DNA of 64,000 bases, taken from positions 124,001-188,000 of the forward strand of contig NZ_LR597503.1 in the NCBI RefSeq assembly GCF_902150035.1. Reading direction: 5' to 3'. The first letter of the stretch is position 1. Every line of letters begins with the position of its first letter. Source of the DNA: Enorma burkinafasonensis (lineage in GTDB: Bacteria > Actinomycetota > Coriobacteriia > Coriobacteriales > Coriobacteriaceae). The notes under the pieces are model-generated. The model was not told where the DNA came from. It saw nothing but the letters and a program-made list of their open reading frames with translations, and did not search any database. Of this stretch, positions 32,452 to 41,387 are shown one piece after another. A program made the position numbers and the translations under genes.

Positions 32452-34128
32452 ATGCGCGAGCTCAACGAGGTGCTCCAGGACTGGGAGGCCGTGATCGGCC
32501 TCGAGATCCACACGGAGCTCACCACGCTCGAGACCAAGATGTTCTGCGGCTGCAAGCTCAGCCACGACGACGAGCCCAACGCGAACGTCTGCCCGGTGTG
32601 CCTGGGCCTGCCGGGAGCGCTGCCGGTGCCCAACCGCCGCGCGATCGAGTACATCGTGAAAGCCGGTCTCGCCACGAACTGCGAGATCCAGAAGCACTCG
32701 ATGTTCTACCGCAAGCACTACTTCTATCCGGATATGGCCAAGAACTTCCAGACCACGCAGGGGCCGGTCGCCTTCGCGATGCACGGTCGCCTCGATCTGG
32801 AGGTCACCGGCCGCGGCGCTGAGGAGCGGCCCGCCTGCGCGTTCGGAGCGGACGAGGCGGCGAGCCTCGCCTCGGCGAGCGCCGGCGCGGTGGGTCTCTC
32901 GTCGCAGATGGCGAAGACCATGCCCGAGGGAGCCCTCGCAGGGCTTGCGGCCTATGACACCGCCTCGCTCTCCGTGGCCGAGCGCCGCGACGACGGCTCC
33001 TACACGGTGCCCATCCGGATCCTGCGCATCCACATGGAGGAGGACGCCGCCAAGATGGTGCACGTCGGCGGCGAGGAGGGGCGCATCGGCGGCGCGGCGG
33101 AGTCGCTCATAGACTACAACCGCTGCGGCACGCCGCTCATCGAGCTCGTGACCGAGCCCGACCTGCGCACGCCCGAGGAGGCGCGCCTCTTCATGGAGAA
33201 GCTGCGCCGCATCTTCGTGACGCTCGGCATCTCCGACTGCTCCATGGAGAAGGGCTCCATGCGCTGCGACGGCAACGTGAGCCTGCGCCACCGTGGCTCG
33301 ACCGAGCTGGGCGTGAAGACCGAGCTCAAGAACCTCAACTCCTTCAAGGCCCTGCACGACGGCCTCGCCTACGAGATCTGCCGCCAGGCCGAGGTGCTCG
33401 AGGAGGGCGGCGAGATCTATCAGGAGACCCGCCACTGGGAGCCCAGCCGCAAGCGCACCGTCGTGATGCGCACCAAGGAGACGGCGGACGACTACCGCTT
33501 CTTCCCCGACCCCGACCTCGCGCCCTTCGACCTCACGGACGAGTTCATCGACCGCTGCCGCGCCGAGCTGCCGGAGCTGCCGGACGCCAAGCGCGACCGC
33601 TACGAGCGCGACTTCGGCATCAAGCGCGCTGACGCCGGGCAGCTCGCCGGCGACCCGGATGCGTCCGCCTTCTTCGAGGAGGCTGCCGCCGGCATGCGGG
33701 GCGCCGCCGCGCAGACCGTCGCGAACCTGATCGTGAACGAGCTCACCGGCTACCTCAACGCGCAGGGCGCCGACGTGACGATCGCCACGTGCGGCATCGC
33801 GCCCGCGCAGGTGGCCTCGCTCGCGCGGCTCCTCGCCGAGGATGCTATCTCGAGCAACCAGGCGCACGAGGTCTTCGAGCTCATGGCGCGATCGGGGGAG
33901 GACCCGGAGCGCATCGTCGACGAGCGCGGCATGCGCCAGGTCAACGACACGGGCGCGCTGCAGGCGGTCGTCGACGCCGTGCTCGCGCGCTGCGAGGACC
34001 AGGCGCAGCAGTACCGCGACGGCAACCAGAAGGTGCTCGGCTTCCTCGTGGGGCAGTGCATGCGCGAGAGCCGCGGCAGCGGCAACCCCAAGCTGTTCAA
34101 CGAGCTGCTGCGCAAGAGCCTGGCCTAG
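32452..34128 (+). CDS. gatB: Asp-tRNA(Asn)/Glu-tRNA(Gln) amidotransferase subunit B with an extra segment
   Basis: GatB binds the mischarged tRNA and activates its side chain with ATP. The product is 558 residues, about 80 longer than the usual 475. The extra length is an in-frame, Ala/Ser-rich stretch at about 118-190 between MHGRLDLEV and IRILRIHMEED, where other GatB proteins have only a short loop. A zinc-knuckle pattern CGC...CPVC is present (about 26-46). The YqeY-like tail ends KVLGFLVGQCMRESRGSGNPK. It starts directly after the gatA stop. There is no sign of a frameshift. Confidence 0.95.
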   Translation: MRELNEVLQDWEAVIGLEIHTELTTLETKMFCGCKLSHDDEPNANVCPVCLGLPGALPVPNRRAIEYIVKAGLATNCEIQKHSMFYRKHYFYPDMAKNFQTTQGPVAFAMHGRLDLEVTGRGAEERPACAFGADEAASLASASAGAVGLSSQMAKTMPEGALAGLAAYDTASLSVAERRDDGSYTVPIRILRIHMEEDAAKMVHVGGEEGRIGGAAESLIDYNRCGTPLIELVTEPDLRTPEEARLFMEKLRRIFVTLGISDCSMEKGSMRCDGNVSLRHRGSTELGVKTELKNLNSFKALHDGLAYEICRQAEVLEEGGEIYQETRHWEPSRKRTVVMRTKETADDYRFFPDPDLAPFDLTDEFIDRCRAELPELPDAKRDRYERDFGIKRADAGQLAGDPDASAFFEEAAAGMRGAAAQTVANLIVNELTGYLNAQGADVTIATCGIAPAQVASLARLLAEDAISSNQAHEVFELMARSGEDPERIVDERGMRQVNDTGALQAVVDAVLARCEDQAQQYRDGNQKVLGFLVGQCMRESRGSGNPKLFNELLRKSLA

Positions 34129-34189
34129 CGGCCGCCCGCGGCGACCCTTCGCGACGGCCCCTTGCGCGCACCGCAGGTAGCGCGGTTAC

Positions 34190-34289
34190 GTGCACGAGAA
34201 AAGCTGTTAGGTGCAAACCCGCAGGTTGTTCTGACGCCCCGTGCGTCAGTTTCCCTGCGGGTTTGCACGTAACTCGAAATCGGGTGCAC
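34190..34289. repeat. 100-base long hairpin after gatB
   Basis: Arms 34190-34236 and 34243-34289 pair along about 47 bases, with a perfect 15-bp core (GTGCAAACCCGCAGG with its complement) and an inner CTGACGC/GCGTCAG stem. It begins 61 bases after gatB, in the 373-base gap before the next gene. It may end the gatCAB transcript, though no clear U-run follows. Confidence 0.8.
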
Positions 34290-34501
34290 CAAACGTGCGG
34301 GACCCCGTGGATTCGGCCTCGGCGCATCCGGGGGAAGGACGCGAGCGGGCATGCGGGCGATGCGGAGGCTGCCGTTTGGGGGCGGTTCGATACCGTCCAT
34401 CTTCCCTGTCGGGGCTCGCGCGATTCGATGGTGCCTTCGATGGGTAGACAAAACGAACTGTGTATCGGTAGGCGCTCATGCGTCCGGACGAGAGGAACAC
34501 T

Positions 34502-36106
34502 ATGAAACCACAGCTGATGCTTGGACGTCGCGGATTTCTAGCCATGGGCGCCGCCGGCGCGCTCGGTGCTGCGGGGCTTGCAGGGTGCGGCAGCCAACGC
34601 GCGAGCGAGGCGGGTTCCGGTGCCGCCGAGACGACCTCGCTCACCTACGGCGTCCGCACCGAGTCGCTCGGCCTCGACCCGGCGCTGGCGAGCTCCGACC
34701 CCGGCACGATCATGAGCCAGATGTACGAGGGCCTCGTGAAGTTCAACGCCGACTGCACCGATGTCGAGCCCTGCCTGGCGGAGGACTGGAGTGTCTCCGA
34801 CGACGGCCTGACCTATACCTTCACGCTGCGCCAGGGCGTCAAGTTCCATGACGGAACCGATTTCAACGCCGATGCCGTGGTGCGCTCCATCGAGCGCCAG
34901 CTCGAGCCCAACCGCACCGACGACATGGCCTACGCGTCGTTCGTGTTCGGGTCCGAGAGCACGGGCACGGGTGTGGCCTCCGTCGAGAAGACCGGCGATT
35001 ACGAGGTCGTCCTGCACATGCGCGCCGCCTCGACGCCGTTCAAGATGAACCTCGCCATGCTCTTCGGTGCGCCCATCGTGAGCCCCACCGCCCTCGACGA
35101 GTACGACAACAACCTGAACGAGCACCCCTGCGGCACGGGCCCCTACAAGTTCGTCTCGTGGTCCAAGGGCGAGAACGTGCAGATGGAGACCTTCGAGGAC
35201 TACTGGGACAAGGAGCACATGCCCAAGTGCTCGCCCATCGTGTACCGTTTCATCCCCGAGCCCTCGAGCCGCGTCACTGCGCTCAGCAACGGCGAGGTCG
35301 ACATCATCGACGGCGTGGACCCGGCCATGATCGACCAGGTCGAGCAGGCGGGCGGCGTGGGCGTGATCGAGGACGCCTCGAGCCTCAACTACATGGCGTT
35401 CAACATGGAGAGCGACATCTTCTCCAACCTTGAGGCGCGCACAGCGTTCTGCCAGGCCATCAACATCGAGGAGCTGGTCGAGACGCTCTACGGCGAGTAC
35501 TCCACGGTCGCGCATTCCTGCATGCCCGAGTCGATGGCTCCCTATGCGCAGGATCTCGAGCGTCCCGCGTTCGACCCCGATGCCGCTCGTGAGGCCTTCG
35601 CGCGCTTGGGTGTGACCAACATCACGATGCTCACCTACACCAACGCGCAGGACTACAACGTCGTGAACGGGCAGAACCTCGCCGAGACGCTCCAGGGCTA
35701 CCTTGCCGAGGTCGGCGTCGATATGGAGATCGTCGCCTACGACATGGCGACCTACAAGAACCGCCAGCAGACCGATTACTACGACGTGTGTCTGGCCGGC
35801 TGGCTCTCCGATAACGGCGACCCGGACAACTTCATGAACCTGCTCGCCACGAGCGCGGGCACGCAGAACATCGCGCACTACTCCAACCCCGAGTACGACG
35901 CGCTCATCGTCGAGGGCCTGGGCACGCCTGCCGGCGATGACCGCGACGAGGTGTACCTCAAGTGCGAGGAAATCGTCGCACGTGACCTGCCGTGGATGGT
36001 CATCAGCCACGGTGTCTCGCTCGGCGCTACCTCGGCCGCCATCGACGGGTACGACGTGAACCCGCTCAGCTTCTACGATGCGGAGTACATCACCAAGAGC
36101 GCCTAG
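34502..36106 (+). CDS. family 5 extracellular solute-binding lipoprotein (peptide ABC type)
   Basis: A 534-residue periplasmic-binding-protein family 5 member, the class that captures oligopeptides, nickel or related ligands. The N-terminus has a twin-arginine signal (LGRRGFLAMG) and a lipobox LAGC near residue 29, so it is probably exported folded by Tat and anchored by lipid. DPALASSDPGTIMSQMYEGLVKF is the family's hinge entrance. ATG at 34502 follows GAGAGGAAC. No permease or ATPase gene is adjacent, so it is an orphan that must use a transporter encoded elsewhere. Confidence 0.92.
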   Translation: MKPQLMLGRRGFLAMGAAGALGAAGLAGCGSQRASEAGSGAAETTSLTYGVRTESLGLDPALASSDPGTIMSQMYEGLVKFNADCTDVEPCLAEDWSVSDDGLTYTFTLRQGVKFHDGTDFNADAVVRSIERQLEPNRTDDMAYASFVFGSESTGTGVASVEKTGDYEVVLHMRAASTPFKMNLAMLFGAPIVSPTALDEYDNNLNEHPCGTGPYKFVSWSKGENVQMETFEDYWDKEHMPKCSPIVYRFIPEPSSRVTALSNGEVDIIDGVDPAMIDQVEQAGGVGVIEDASSLNYMAFNMESDIFSNLEARTAFCQAINIEELVETLYGEYSTVAHSCMPESMAPYAQDLERPAFDPDAAREAFARLGVTNITMLTYTNAQDYNVVNGQNLAETLQGYLAEVGVDMEIVAYDMATYKNRQQTDYYDVCLAGWLSDNGDPDNFMNLLATSAGTQNIAHYSNPEYDALIVEGLGTPAGDDRDEVYLKCEEIVARDLPWMVISHGVSLGATSAAIDGYDVNPLSFYDAEYITKSA

Positions 36107-36154
36107 GGTCAAGAGCGCATAGGGTTAAGGGCGTAGTGGTCTGCGCTCGAAAGC

Positions 36155-36206
36155 GGGCGGGAGCGCGGGGGCTTCCGCTCGCTCCCATTCCGCCCGGAGG
36201 CCGGTG
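36155..36206. terminator. possible terminator between converging genes
   Basis: An imperfect GC-rich stem (GGGCGGGAGCG against CGCTCCCATTCCGCCC) lies between the solute-binding protein and the histidine kinase genes, which converge. There is no U-run, so the call is weak. Confidence 0.35.
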
Positions 36207-36273
36207 GCCCGCCGCGCCCTAATGCGCGGGATGCCGGGCGGGGCGGTACCGCATCGCGCCATGCCGCCGCGAT

Positions 36274-37197
36274 CTACGCCGACATGGCGGGCGCGCGCGG
36301 GAGCATGAGGTCGATCGCGAGGACGTCGCCTGCCAGGTGCGCCCCGATGCCCGCTCCCATGGCCTCCGCGAGGTTCTTGCATACCGCGAGGCCAAGACCG
36401 CTGCCCGCCGTGCCGCGAGCCCTGTCCGCTTGATAGAACCGGTCGAAGAGGCGGTCGACGTCGAGCGCCCCGGGTTCGGCGACGGGGTTCTCGACCGTGA
36501 CGCGCACCCGGTCCTCGTCCTCGGCGGATATCCTGACCTGGGGCGCCGCTGTGCCGTAGCGCAGGGCGTTCACGAGCAGGTTCTCCATGATGCGGGCGAG
36601 CGCGTCGGCATCAACCCAGGCAGCGAGGCCGTCGTCGGCGCATTCGAGGCGCGGCTCCCAGCCTCGTCCCTCGAAGGCGGGGTACTGGTTGAGGAGCGCG
36701 CGCTCGGCAAGCGGCCGTACGGCAACGGCCTCGCGCTCCAGGGCAAGGTCGGGATCGGCGGATCGCGTGTAGGCGAAGAGCGCTTCGAGCAACTCCGTCG
36801 TGGCGTCGATGCGCTCCATCGCCGCCGCGAGGTGTCGGCCGCGCAGAGCGGGATCGCCCTCGTCGGCGGCAAGCTGCAGGTAGCCCTTGGCCCCGGCGAG
36901 CGGCGTGCGGATATCGTGCGAGAGGGCCGCGAGGTCGCGCTGGAAGTCCGCGCGGTCGCGCAAGGCCTGGACGCGCTCGCGGGCGTCGCGGTCGAGCACC
37001 TCGTTCACGGCCTCGGCGAGCTCGCGGGCGCCCGGTGCCGGCGAGCCCAGCGTGAGGCGAGCGTTGCTGCCGGGCTCGAGGTCGCGCAGCAGCCGCGTCA
37101 TGCGGCGCATCTCGGTGAGGTAGGTCGCCGCCGCGATCATGAGGCCCAGGCAGATGCCGAGGATAAGCAGCATGATCGGGAGCAGGTCGTCAGGCAT
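36274..37197 (-). CDS. sensor histidine kinase
   Basis: A 307-residue kinase with one N-terminal membrane helix (about 6-26) and almost no extracellular part, so it probably senses within the membrane or through a partner. The H-box is SHDIRTPLAG with His94, the N-box MENLLVNALRYG, and the G-box GSGLGLAVCKNLAEAMG. Its partner is the OmpR-type regulator at 39700, on the same strand but separated by an ABC exporter. This order fits intramembrane-sensing kinases tied to an ABC transporter. Confidence 0.9.
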   Translation of the reverse strand: MPDDLLPIMLLILGICLGLMIAAATYLTEMRRMTRLLRDLEPGSNARLTLGSPAPGARELAEAVNEVLDRDARERVQALRDRADFQRDLAALSHDIRTPLAGAKGYLQLAADEGDPALRGRHLAAAMERIDATTELLEALFAYTRSADPDLALEREAVAVRPLAERALLNQYPAFEGRGWEPRLECADDGLAAWVDADALARIMENLLVNALRYGTAAPQVRISAEDEDRVRVTVENPVAEPGALDVDRLFDRFYQADRARGTAGSGLGLAVCKNLAEAMGAGIGAHLAGDVLAIDLMLPRAPAMSA

Positions 37198-37273
37198 GGC
37201 CCCTCTTTTCTAGCGAAGCGGGCGGATGGGTCGCGCCCATCCACCCCATTATCCCGTGACGGCGCCGCCGTCG

Positions 37274-38173
37274 CTAGATGTCGCGCCTGCGCGAGGCGGC
37301 GAAGATGACGAGCGCGCCGAGGGCGATCCAGACCAGCGGGTCCACCAGCGCCTGGGTGGCGAAATCGCCCGGAACGTACTCCCCGAGCCCGCCGAGGGCG
37401 GCGCCCGAGAGCGCGGGCGCGCCGCTGCCGAGGATGTCGAGCAGGTGCGAGGGCATGCGGTAGGCGATCTCGTCGAGCGCCGGGGCGATGGGCGCGAGCA
37501 CGTGGAGCAGGCCCGAGCGGGCGAGCCCGGCGAGGAGCTGGAGCGCCCCGGGGACGAAGCCGACCTCGAACAGGAAGGCGGCGATGTAGCCTGCCGGCAC
37601 CTTGCGGAAGAGGTAGGCCACGACGAGGCCCGCGGTGGCGATCGCCCAGGTGTTCAGGATGAACGCGGCGAACCACCCGAGCGCGGGCAGCACGCCGTCC
37701 GTGCGCTCGACGGTGGCGCCGGCGGGGATCGCCGCGAGCGCGACCATGAGCGCCGCGAAGAGCGTGAGCGCGAGCGCCATGATGCCGGTGAAGACGATCT
37801 TCTCGGCGAAATAGGAGAGCCGCCCGCGCCGCGCGGAGACGATGCTCCGGGCGAAGCCCTCCTTGAAGTCGGCGAAGGCGTGCTCGACGGCCATGAAGCC
37901 GACGCAGAGGGGCACGATGCCGCCGAGGAAGCTGGCGAGCATGGCCGTGGGCGTCTCGAAGCGCAGCCACGCCGCGGACTCGATCGCCGCGGCTGCGCGC
38001 TCCTCGGCGGAGAAGCCCGCCAGGTCGGCGAGGAGGTCCGACCCGGAGAACCAGACGAAGCCGAAGACCACGGCGTAGACGACGGCGAGCGCGATGCCGT
38101 ACTGCCAGAAGGTCCCGCGCAGGCCGCGCGGGCGGGTGATGCGGTAGAGGTCCGCTGCGAGGAGGTTGAACAT
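37274..38173 (-). CDS. ABC-2 type transporter permease
   Basis: A 299-residue membrane protein with six predicted helices and a large loop after the first. It has the ABC-2 permease layout: N-terminal NLLAADLYRITRPRGL, then helices near 25, 85, 130, 165, 195 and 275. The partner ATPase gene lies just upstream at 38286. Together with the flanking kinase and regulator it may export or sense an antimicrobial compound, but the substrate is unknown. Confidence 0.85.
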   Translation of the reverse strand: MFNLLAADLYRITRPRGLRGTFWQYGIALAVVYAVVFGFVWFSGSDLLADLAGFSAEERAAAAIESAAWLRFETPTAMLASFLGGIVPLCVGFMAVEHAFADFKEGFARSIVSARRGRLSYFAEKIVFTGIMALALTLFAALMVALAAIPAGATVERTDGVLPALGWFAAFILNTWAIATAGLVVAYLFRKVPAGYIAAFLFEVGFVPGALQLLAGLARSGLLHVLAPIAPALDEIAYRMPSHLLDILGSGAPALSGAALGGLGEYVPGDFATQALVDPLVWIALGALVIFAASRRRDI

Positions 38174-38209
38174 CAGAGTTCCTTCCCTGGTGAGAGGCCG
38201 GACGGCGGG

Positions 38210-38284
38210 TCAGCGCGTGCGCGCGCCCGCGAGCAGGTAGATGAGGGCGGCGATGATGGCGCCGTCCAGGATGAGCGCGCCCAT
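38210..38284 (-). CDS. possible 24-residue membrane microprotein
   Basis: A tiny open frame begins one base after the ATPase stop (TGAcATG) and ends 37 bases before the permease. It encodes MGALILDGAIIAALIYLLAG followed by ARTR, a single hydrophobic helix with a positive tail. A GAGGCG lies 6 bases upstream. The position between ATPase and permease and the translational coupling are suggestive, but a frame this short can arise by chance. Confidence 0.4.
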   Translation of the reverse strand: MGALILDGAIIAALIYLLAGARTR

Positions 38285-38285
38285 G

Positions 38286-39308
38286 TCAGCGCCTCGCATG
38301 CCGGGGCGCCGGGACGGCACCCGCATGGTCGTCGCCGTAGCCGCCCATGAGCTCGACGAAGTACTCCTCGACGTCGCGCTCGACCACGATGAGCTCGAGG
38401 ATGATCTGGTCGGCGGCGGCGAGCGCCCGCGAGACCTCCTCGACGGCCGGTGCGCTCACGGTCGCATCGCCCGCCGCGCCGCCGAAGGCGGAGGCTGCGT
38501 GCCGCTCGCCAGTGACGCCCATGATCGAGATCGCGCCGTCGGGCTCGGCCCTGAAGGTCGCCGCGGGCAGGCGCTCCTCAAGCAGCGCGAGGCTGCGGGC
38601 GGGATCGGTCGTCTTCACGCGGATCGAGCTGCTGCACGTCGCGTGCAGCTCGTCATCGGTGAACTCGCGCACCATGCGCCCCTGGCGGATCACCCCGAAG
38701 CGCGTGGCCATGCGGTTCAGCTGGTCGAGGACGTGGCTCGAGATGACCATGGTGACGCCACGCTCGCGGTTCATGGTCATGAGCGCCCCGCGCAGCTCGC
38801 GCGTCGCCTCGGGGTCGAGGCCGTTGAACGGCTCGTCGAGCATCAGCAGGTCGGGGGAGCCCACGAGCGCGAGCGCGAGGCCGAGTCGCTGCTTCATGCC
38901 CATGGAGAACTTCTTGGCCTTGCGCGGGCTCGCGGGATCGAGGCCGACGAGCTCGAGCAGCTCCGTGCACTGGATCCGGGGCTTGATGACGCCGATAGCG
39001 AGGGCCTTCATCATGAGGTTCTCATACGCGGAGAAGTTGGGCTGGATGCCCGGCTGCTCGATGAGGGCGCCGATGCGCGAGTAGGCGCTCGAGAACGCGG
39101 GGCCGCGGCCCTCGACGCCGAAGACGCGCACGGTGCCCGAGGTCGGTTCGGTAAGGCCGGCGACGATCTTCATGGTGGTCGACTTGCCGGCGCCGTTCTT
39201 GCCCACGAAGCCGTAGATGTCGCCTTGGGCGACCCGCATGTCGAGGCCGTCGACGGCGTGCATGCCGCCGTAGCGCTTCGTGAGGCCGTGCAGTTCGATG
39301 ACGTTCAT
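38286..39308 (-). CDS. ABC transporter ATP-binding protein
   Basis: A 340-residue ATPase with Walker A GKNGAGKST (36-44), signature FSMGMKQRLGLAL, Walker B LLMLDEP and H-loop ISSHVLDQ. The C-terminal 110 residues are a variable extension, found in multidrug and lantibiotic-immunity exporters. I chose the ATG at 39308, where the family N-terminus (IELHGLTKRYGG) begins; a start 13 codons upstream is possible, and neither has a strong ribosome site. It pairs with the permease at 37274. Confidence 0.92.
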   Translation of the reverse strand: MNVIELHGLTKRYGGMHAVDGLDMRVAQGDIYGFVGKNGAGKSTTMKIVAGLTEPTSGTVRVFGVEGRGPAFSSAYSRIGALIEQPGIQPNFSAYENLMMKALAIGVIKPRIQCTELLELVGLDPASPRKAKKFSMGMKQRLGLALALVGSPDLLMLDEPFNGLDPEATRELRGALMTMNRERGVTMVISSHVLDQLNRMATRFGVIRQGRMVREFTDDELHATCSSSIRVKTTDPARSLALLEERLPAATFRAEPDGAISIMGVTGERHAASAFGGAAGDATVSAPAVEEVSRALAAADQIILELIVVERDVEEYFVELMGGYGDDHAGAVPAPRHARR

Positions 39309-39414
39309 GGCTGTCCAATCGCCGTGGTGCTTCCTGTTGGAAACCACTATGGCACGCGACGTTTCAGAGAGCCTTCAGCAAGTATAAAGAAAGGATAAAG
39401 CTGTCCGGCGTCGC

Positions 39415-39649
39415 GTTTTTTCCGTTCGGGGTCAAGAAATTGGCCGCGCAGTTCAGATATGCGCGATTCCGCTGCCAAGTGGGGAGCCAAAAGGTCCCTG
39501 AACGACGTGACCGAGAGGCCGGAATACGCCCACGCACGCCAAAATCCCAGGATTCATCCATTCGCATCAGCGGATGCCGAGCCGCCTCGGCAACCCAATC
39601 GTACATATCTGAACTGCACGGCCAAAACACCGGCCTCGAACGGAAAAAC
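39415..39649. repeat. large inverted repeat between the response regulator and ABC genes
   Basis: Arms 39415-39468 and 39597-39649 match along about 54 bases, including a run CAGTTCAGATATG/CATATCTGAACTG with flanking GGCCG/CGGCC. Weaker pairing continues inward. It fills most of a 390-base gap inside an otherwise co-directional two-component/ABC cluster. No credible gene is present in the gap. Confidence 0.8.
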
Positions 39650-39699
39650 TGGATCCTACCGGTCCGCGCGGTCGGGGCCTGGCCCCGGGTGCTCAGGCA

Positions 39700-40428
39700 T
39701 CACGCCTCGGCGAGCTTGAAGCCCATGCCCCAGACGGTCTTGAGGTAGCCGTCGGTGCCACCCGGCCGCAGCTTGGTGCGGATGTTCGAGATGTGGACGT
39801 TCAGGGTGCTGTCGTCGGCGGCGTACGGCTCGCCCCAGGCACCCTCGAAGAGCTCCTGCTTGCTGAAGACGCGTCGCGGATGGCGCATGAGCAGTTCCAT
39901 GATCGCGAACTCGATGCGCGTGAGCTCGATGGGTGCGCCCGCCGCGGTGAAGGTCTTGGAGACGGGGTCGAGCTCCCAGGACCGGAAGCGCAGCGTTCCA
40001 CCGACGCTCGACGCCGTGGCGCGGCCGCGGTGCCTGAGCTGCACCGCGATGCGCGCGACGAGCTCGTCGAGGTCGAAGGGCTTCGTGAGGTAGTCGTCGG
40101 CGCCGATGCCCAGAAGGTCGATCTTGTCGGCCGGCGCGGTCCGCGCGGAGACGACGATGATGGGGACGCCCGCGTCGAGGGCGCGGATCTCGCCCACGAG
40201 CTCGTCGCCGGCGACACCGGGAAGCATGAGGTCGCAGATCACGAGGTCGAAGGGGAATGTTCCCGCCTCGCTGCGCGGGTTTTCGTCCGGCGCAGCCTTC
40301 ATCAGCAGGCGCGCCTCGCTGCCCGAGAACGCTTGGGTACACGTATAGCCCTCGCGTGCGAGGCGCGTGGTCACGATCTGGTTGATGTCGGCGTCATCCT
40401 CGACGATGAGCACATGGGTAGTCGGCAT
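39700..40428 (-). CDS. OmpR-family response regulator
   Basis: A 242-residue regulator with an N-terminal receiver (acidic pair Asp11/Asp12, phosphoacceptor Asp66 in VICDLMLPG, Lys in TKPFD) and a C-terminal winged-helix domain (LTRIEFAIMELLMRHP...SNIRTKL...VWGMGFKL). The receiver has about 11 extra residues (DENPRSEAGTF) before the phosphorylated Asp, unusual for this fold. GGAGG precedes the chosen ATG. The cognate kinase is probably the one at 36274. Confidence 0.92.
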   Translation of the reverse strand: MPTTHVLIVEDDADINQIVTTRLAREGYTCTQAFSGSEARLLMKAAPDENPRSEAGTFPFDLVICDLMLPGVAGDELVGEIRALDAGVPIIVVSARTAPADKIDLLGIGADDYLTKPFDLDELVARIAVQLRHRGRATASSVGGTLRFRSWELDPVSKTFTAAGAPIELTRIEFAIMELLMRHPRRVFSKQELFEGAWGEPYAADDSTLNVHISNIRTKLRPGGTDGYLKTVWGMGFKLAEA

Positions 40429-40565
40429 GTTCGGACCTCCTGTCGACATCCCAGTATACCGGGGACCGCATCGCGGCGGCAGCGCATATACTTGTGCGAT
40501 AAGGGCTTGGTGCTCTGCGGGCTTGGCGACAATGGCCAAGCGACGCTTGTGAGAAGGGGGTAACC

Positions 40566-41246
40566 ATGTTCTGTTCCAAATGCGGCTCGCAGGTTCCGGA
40601 CGGTGTCTCGTTCTGCTCTGTTTGCGGCGCTGCCACGGGTAATGCTGCCCCTGCGGGAGCTGCGCCGCAAGCAGCTCCGGCGTCCGGTGCCCCGAGCACG
40701 CAGGCCGAACCAGGTGCTCCTAGCCAGCAGGCCGTATTCGGCGGCTGGAACCAGACGGCTCCTCAGGCGTGGAACGCGCCCGGACAGGCTTCCTTCGGCA
40801 CCGCTCAGCTTGGTATGAAGTGGTACAAGTTCGTGATCTGGTTCCAGCTGTTCGCCGCCGCGCTTCTTGCCATAGGCCAAGCCATCCAGCTGTTCACGGG
40901 TCTGCAGTACGAGGGCTCCGCGCATGCCGTCTACCTGCTGTACGGCGGGGTGCGGGTGCTCGATATCCTCACGGCGCTCGTCATGCTCGGTCTCGCCGCG
41001 TTCGCGATTCTCGTCCGGTTCGAGCTCGCGGGCTTCAAGCGCGACGCGCCGATGCATTATCTCATCTACCTTGCGGCGATTATCGGCGTCAACGTGCTCT
41101 ACTCGCTGCTGTTCATCATCCTGATCCACGCGAGTTTTGCCGCGATCTTCACCCCTTCGTTCATTGGGACCTTCATCGGCTACGGCGCGCTGATCTTCGC
41201 CAACAAGATCTATTTCGACAAGCGTCAAGCCCTGTTCGTCAACTAG
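40566..41246 (+). CDS. zinc-ribbon membrane protein, unknown function
   Basis: A 226-residue protein with an N-terminal zinc ribbon (FCSKCGSQVPDGVSFCSVCG, two CxxC pairs), an Ala/Pro/Gln-rich linker (25-75), and four hydrophobic segments in the second half. Such zinc-ribbon plus membrane proteins are common in Firmicutes and Coriobacteriia, with no general function assigned. AGAAGGGGG precedes ATG. It is divergent from the response regulator. Confidence 0.78.
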   Translation: MFCSKCGSQVPDGVSFCSVCGAATGNAAPAGAAPQAAPASGAPSTQAEPGAPSQQAVFGGWNQTAPQAWNAPGQASFGTAQLGMKWYKFVIWFQLFAAALLAIGQAIQLFTGLQYEGSAHAVYLLYGGVRVLDILTALVMLGLAAFAILVRFELAGFKRDAPMHYLIYLAAIIGVNVLYSLLFIILIHASFAAIFTPSFIGTFIGYGALIFANKIYFDKRQALFVN

Positions 41247-41387
41247 GGGGTATGAGCTGGGGCGAGGCCTCGGCTGCGGTAGAGCGCGCGTGCGCCACGG
41301 TTACCCCGCGGCGGCGTCTCCGCATGGCTTTCTCGTGCCGAGGGGCGCTTGCGCGAGGTCAAGCGCGCTCGGTATCAAGGCAGATTC

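Noticed and set aside
30382-33867. Very long minus-strand open frame (over 1,100 codons) opposite gatCAB
   Set aside because: Composition is Gly/Arg/Val/His-rich, as in shadows of GC-rich genes, and it overlaps three clearly real genes.
39415-39649. Insertion sequence remnant
   Set aside because: There are inverted arms but no transposase fragment, and no convincing target duplication at the ends.
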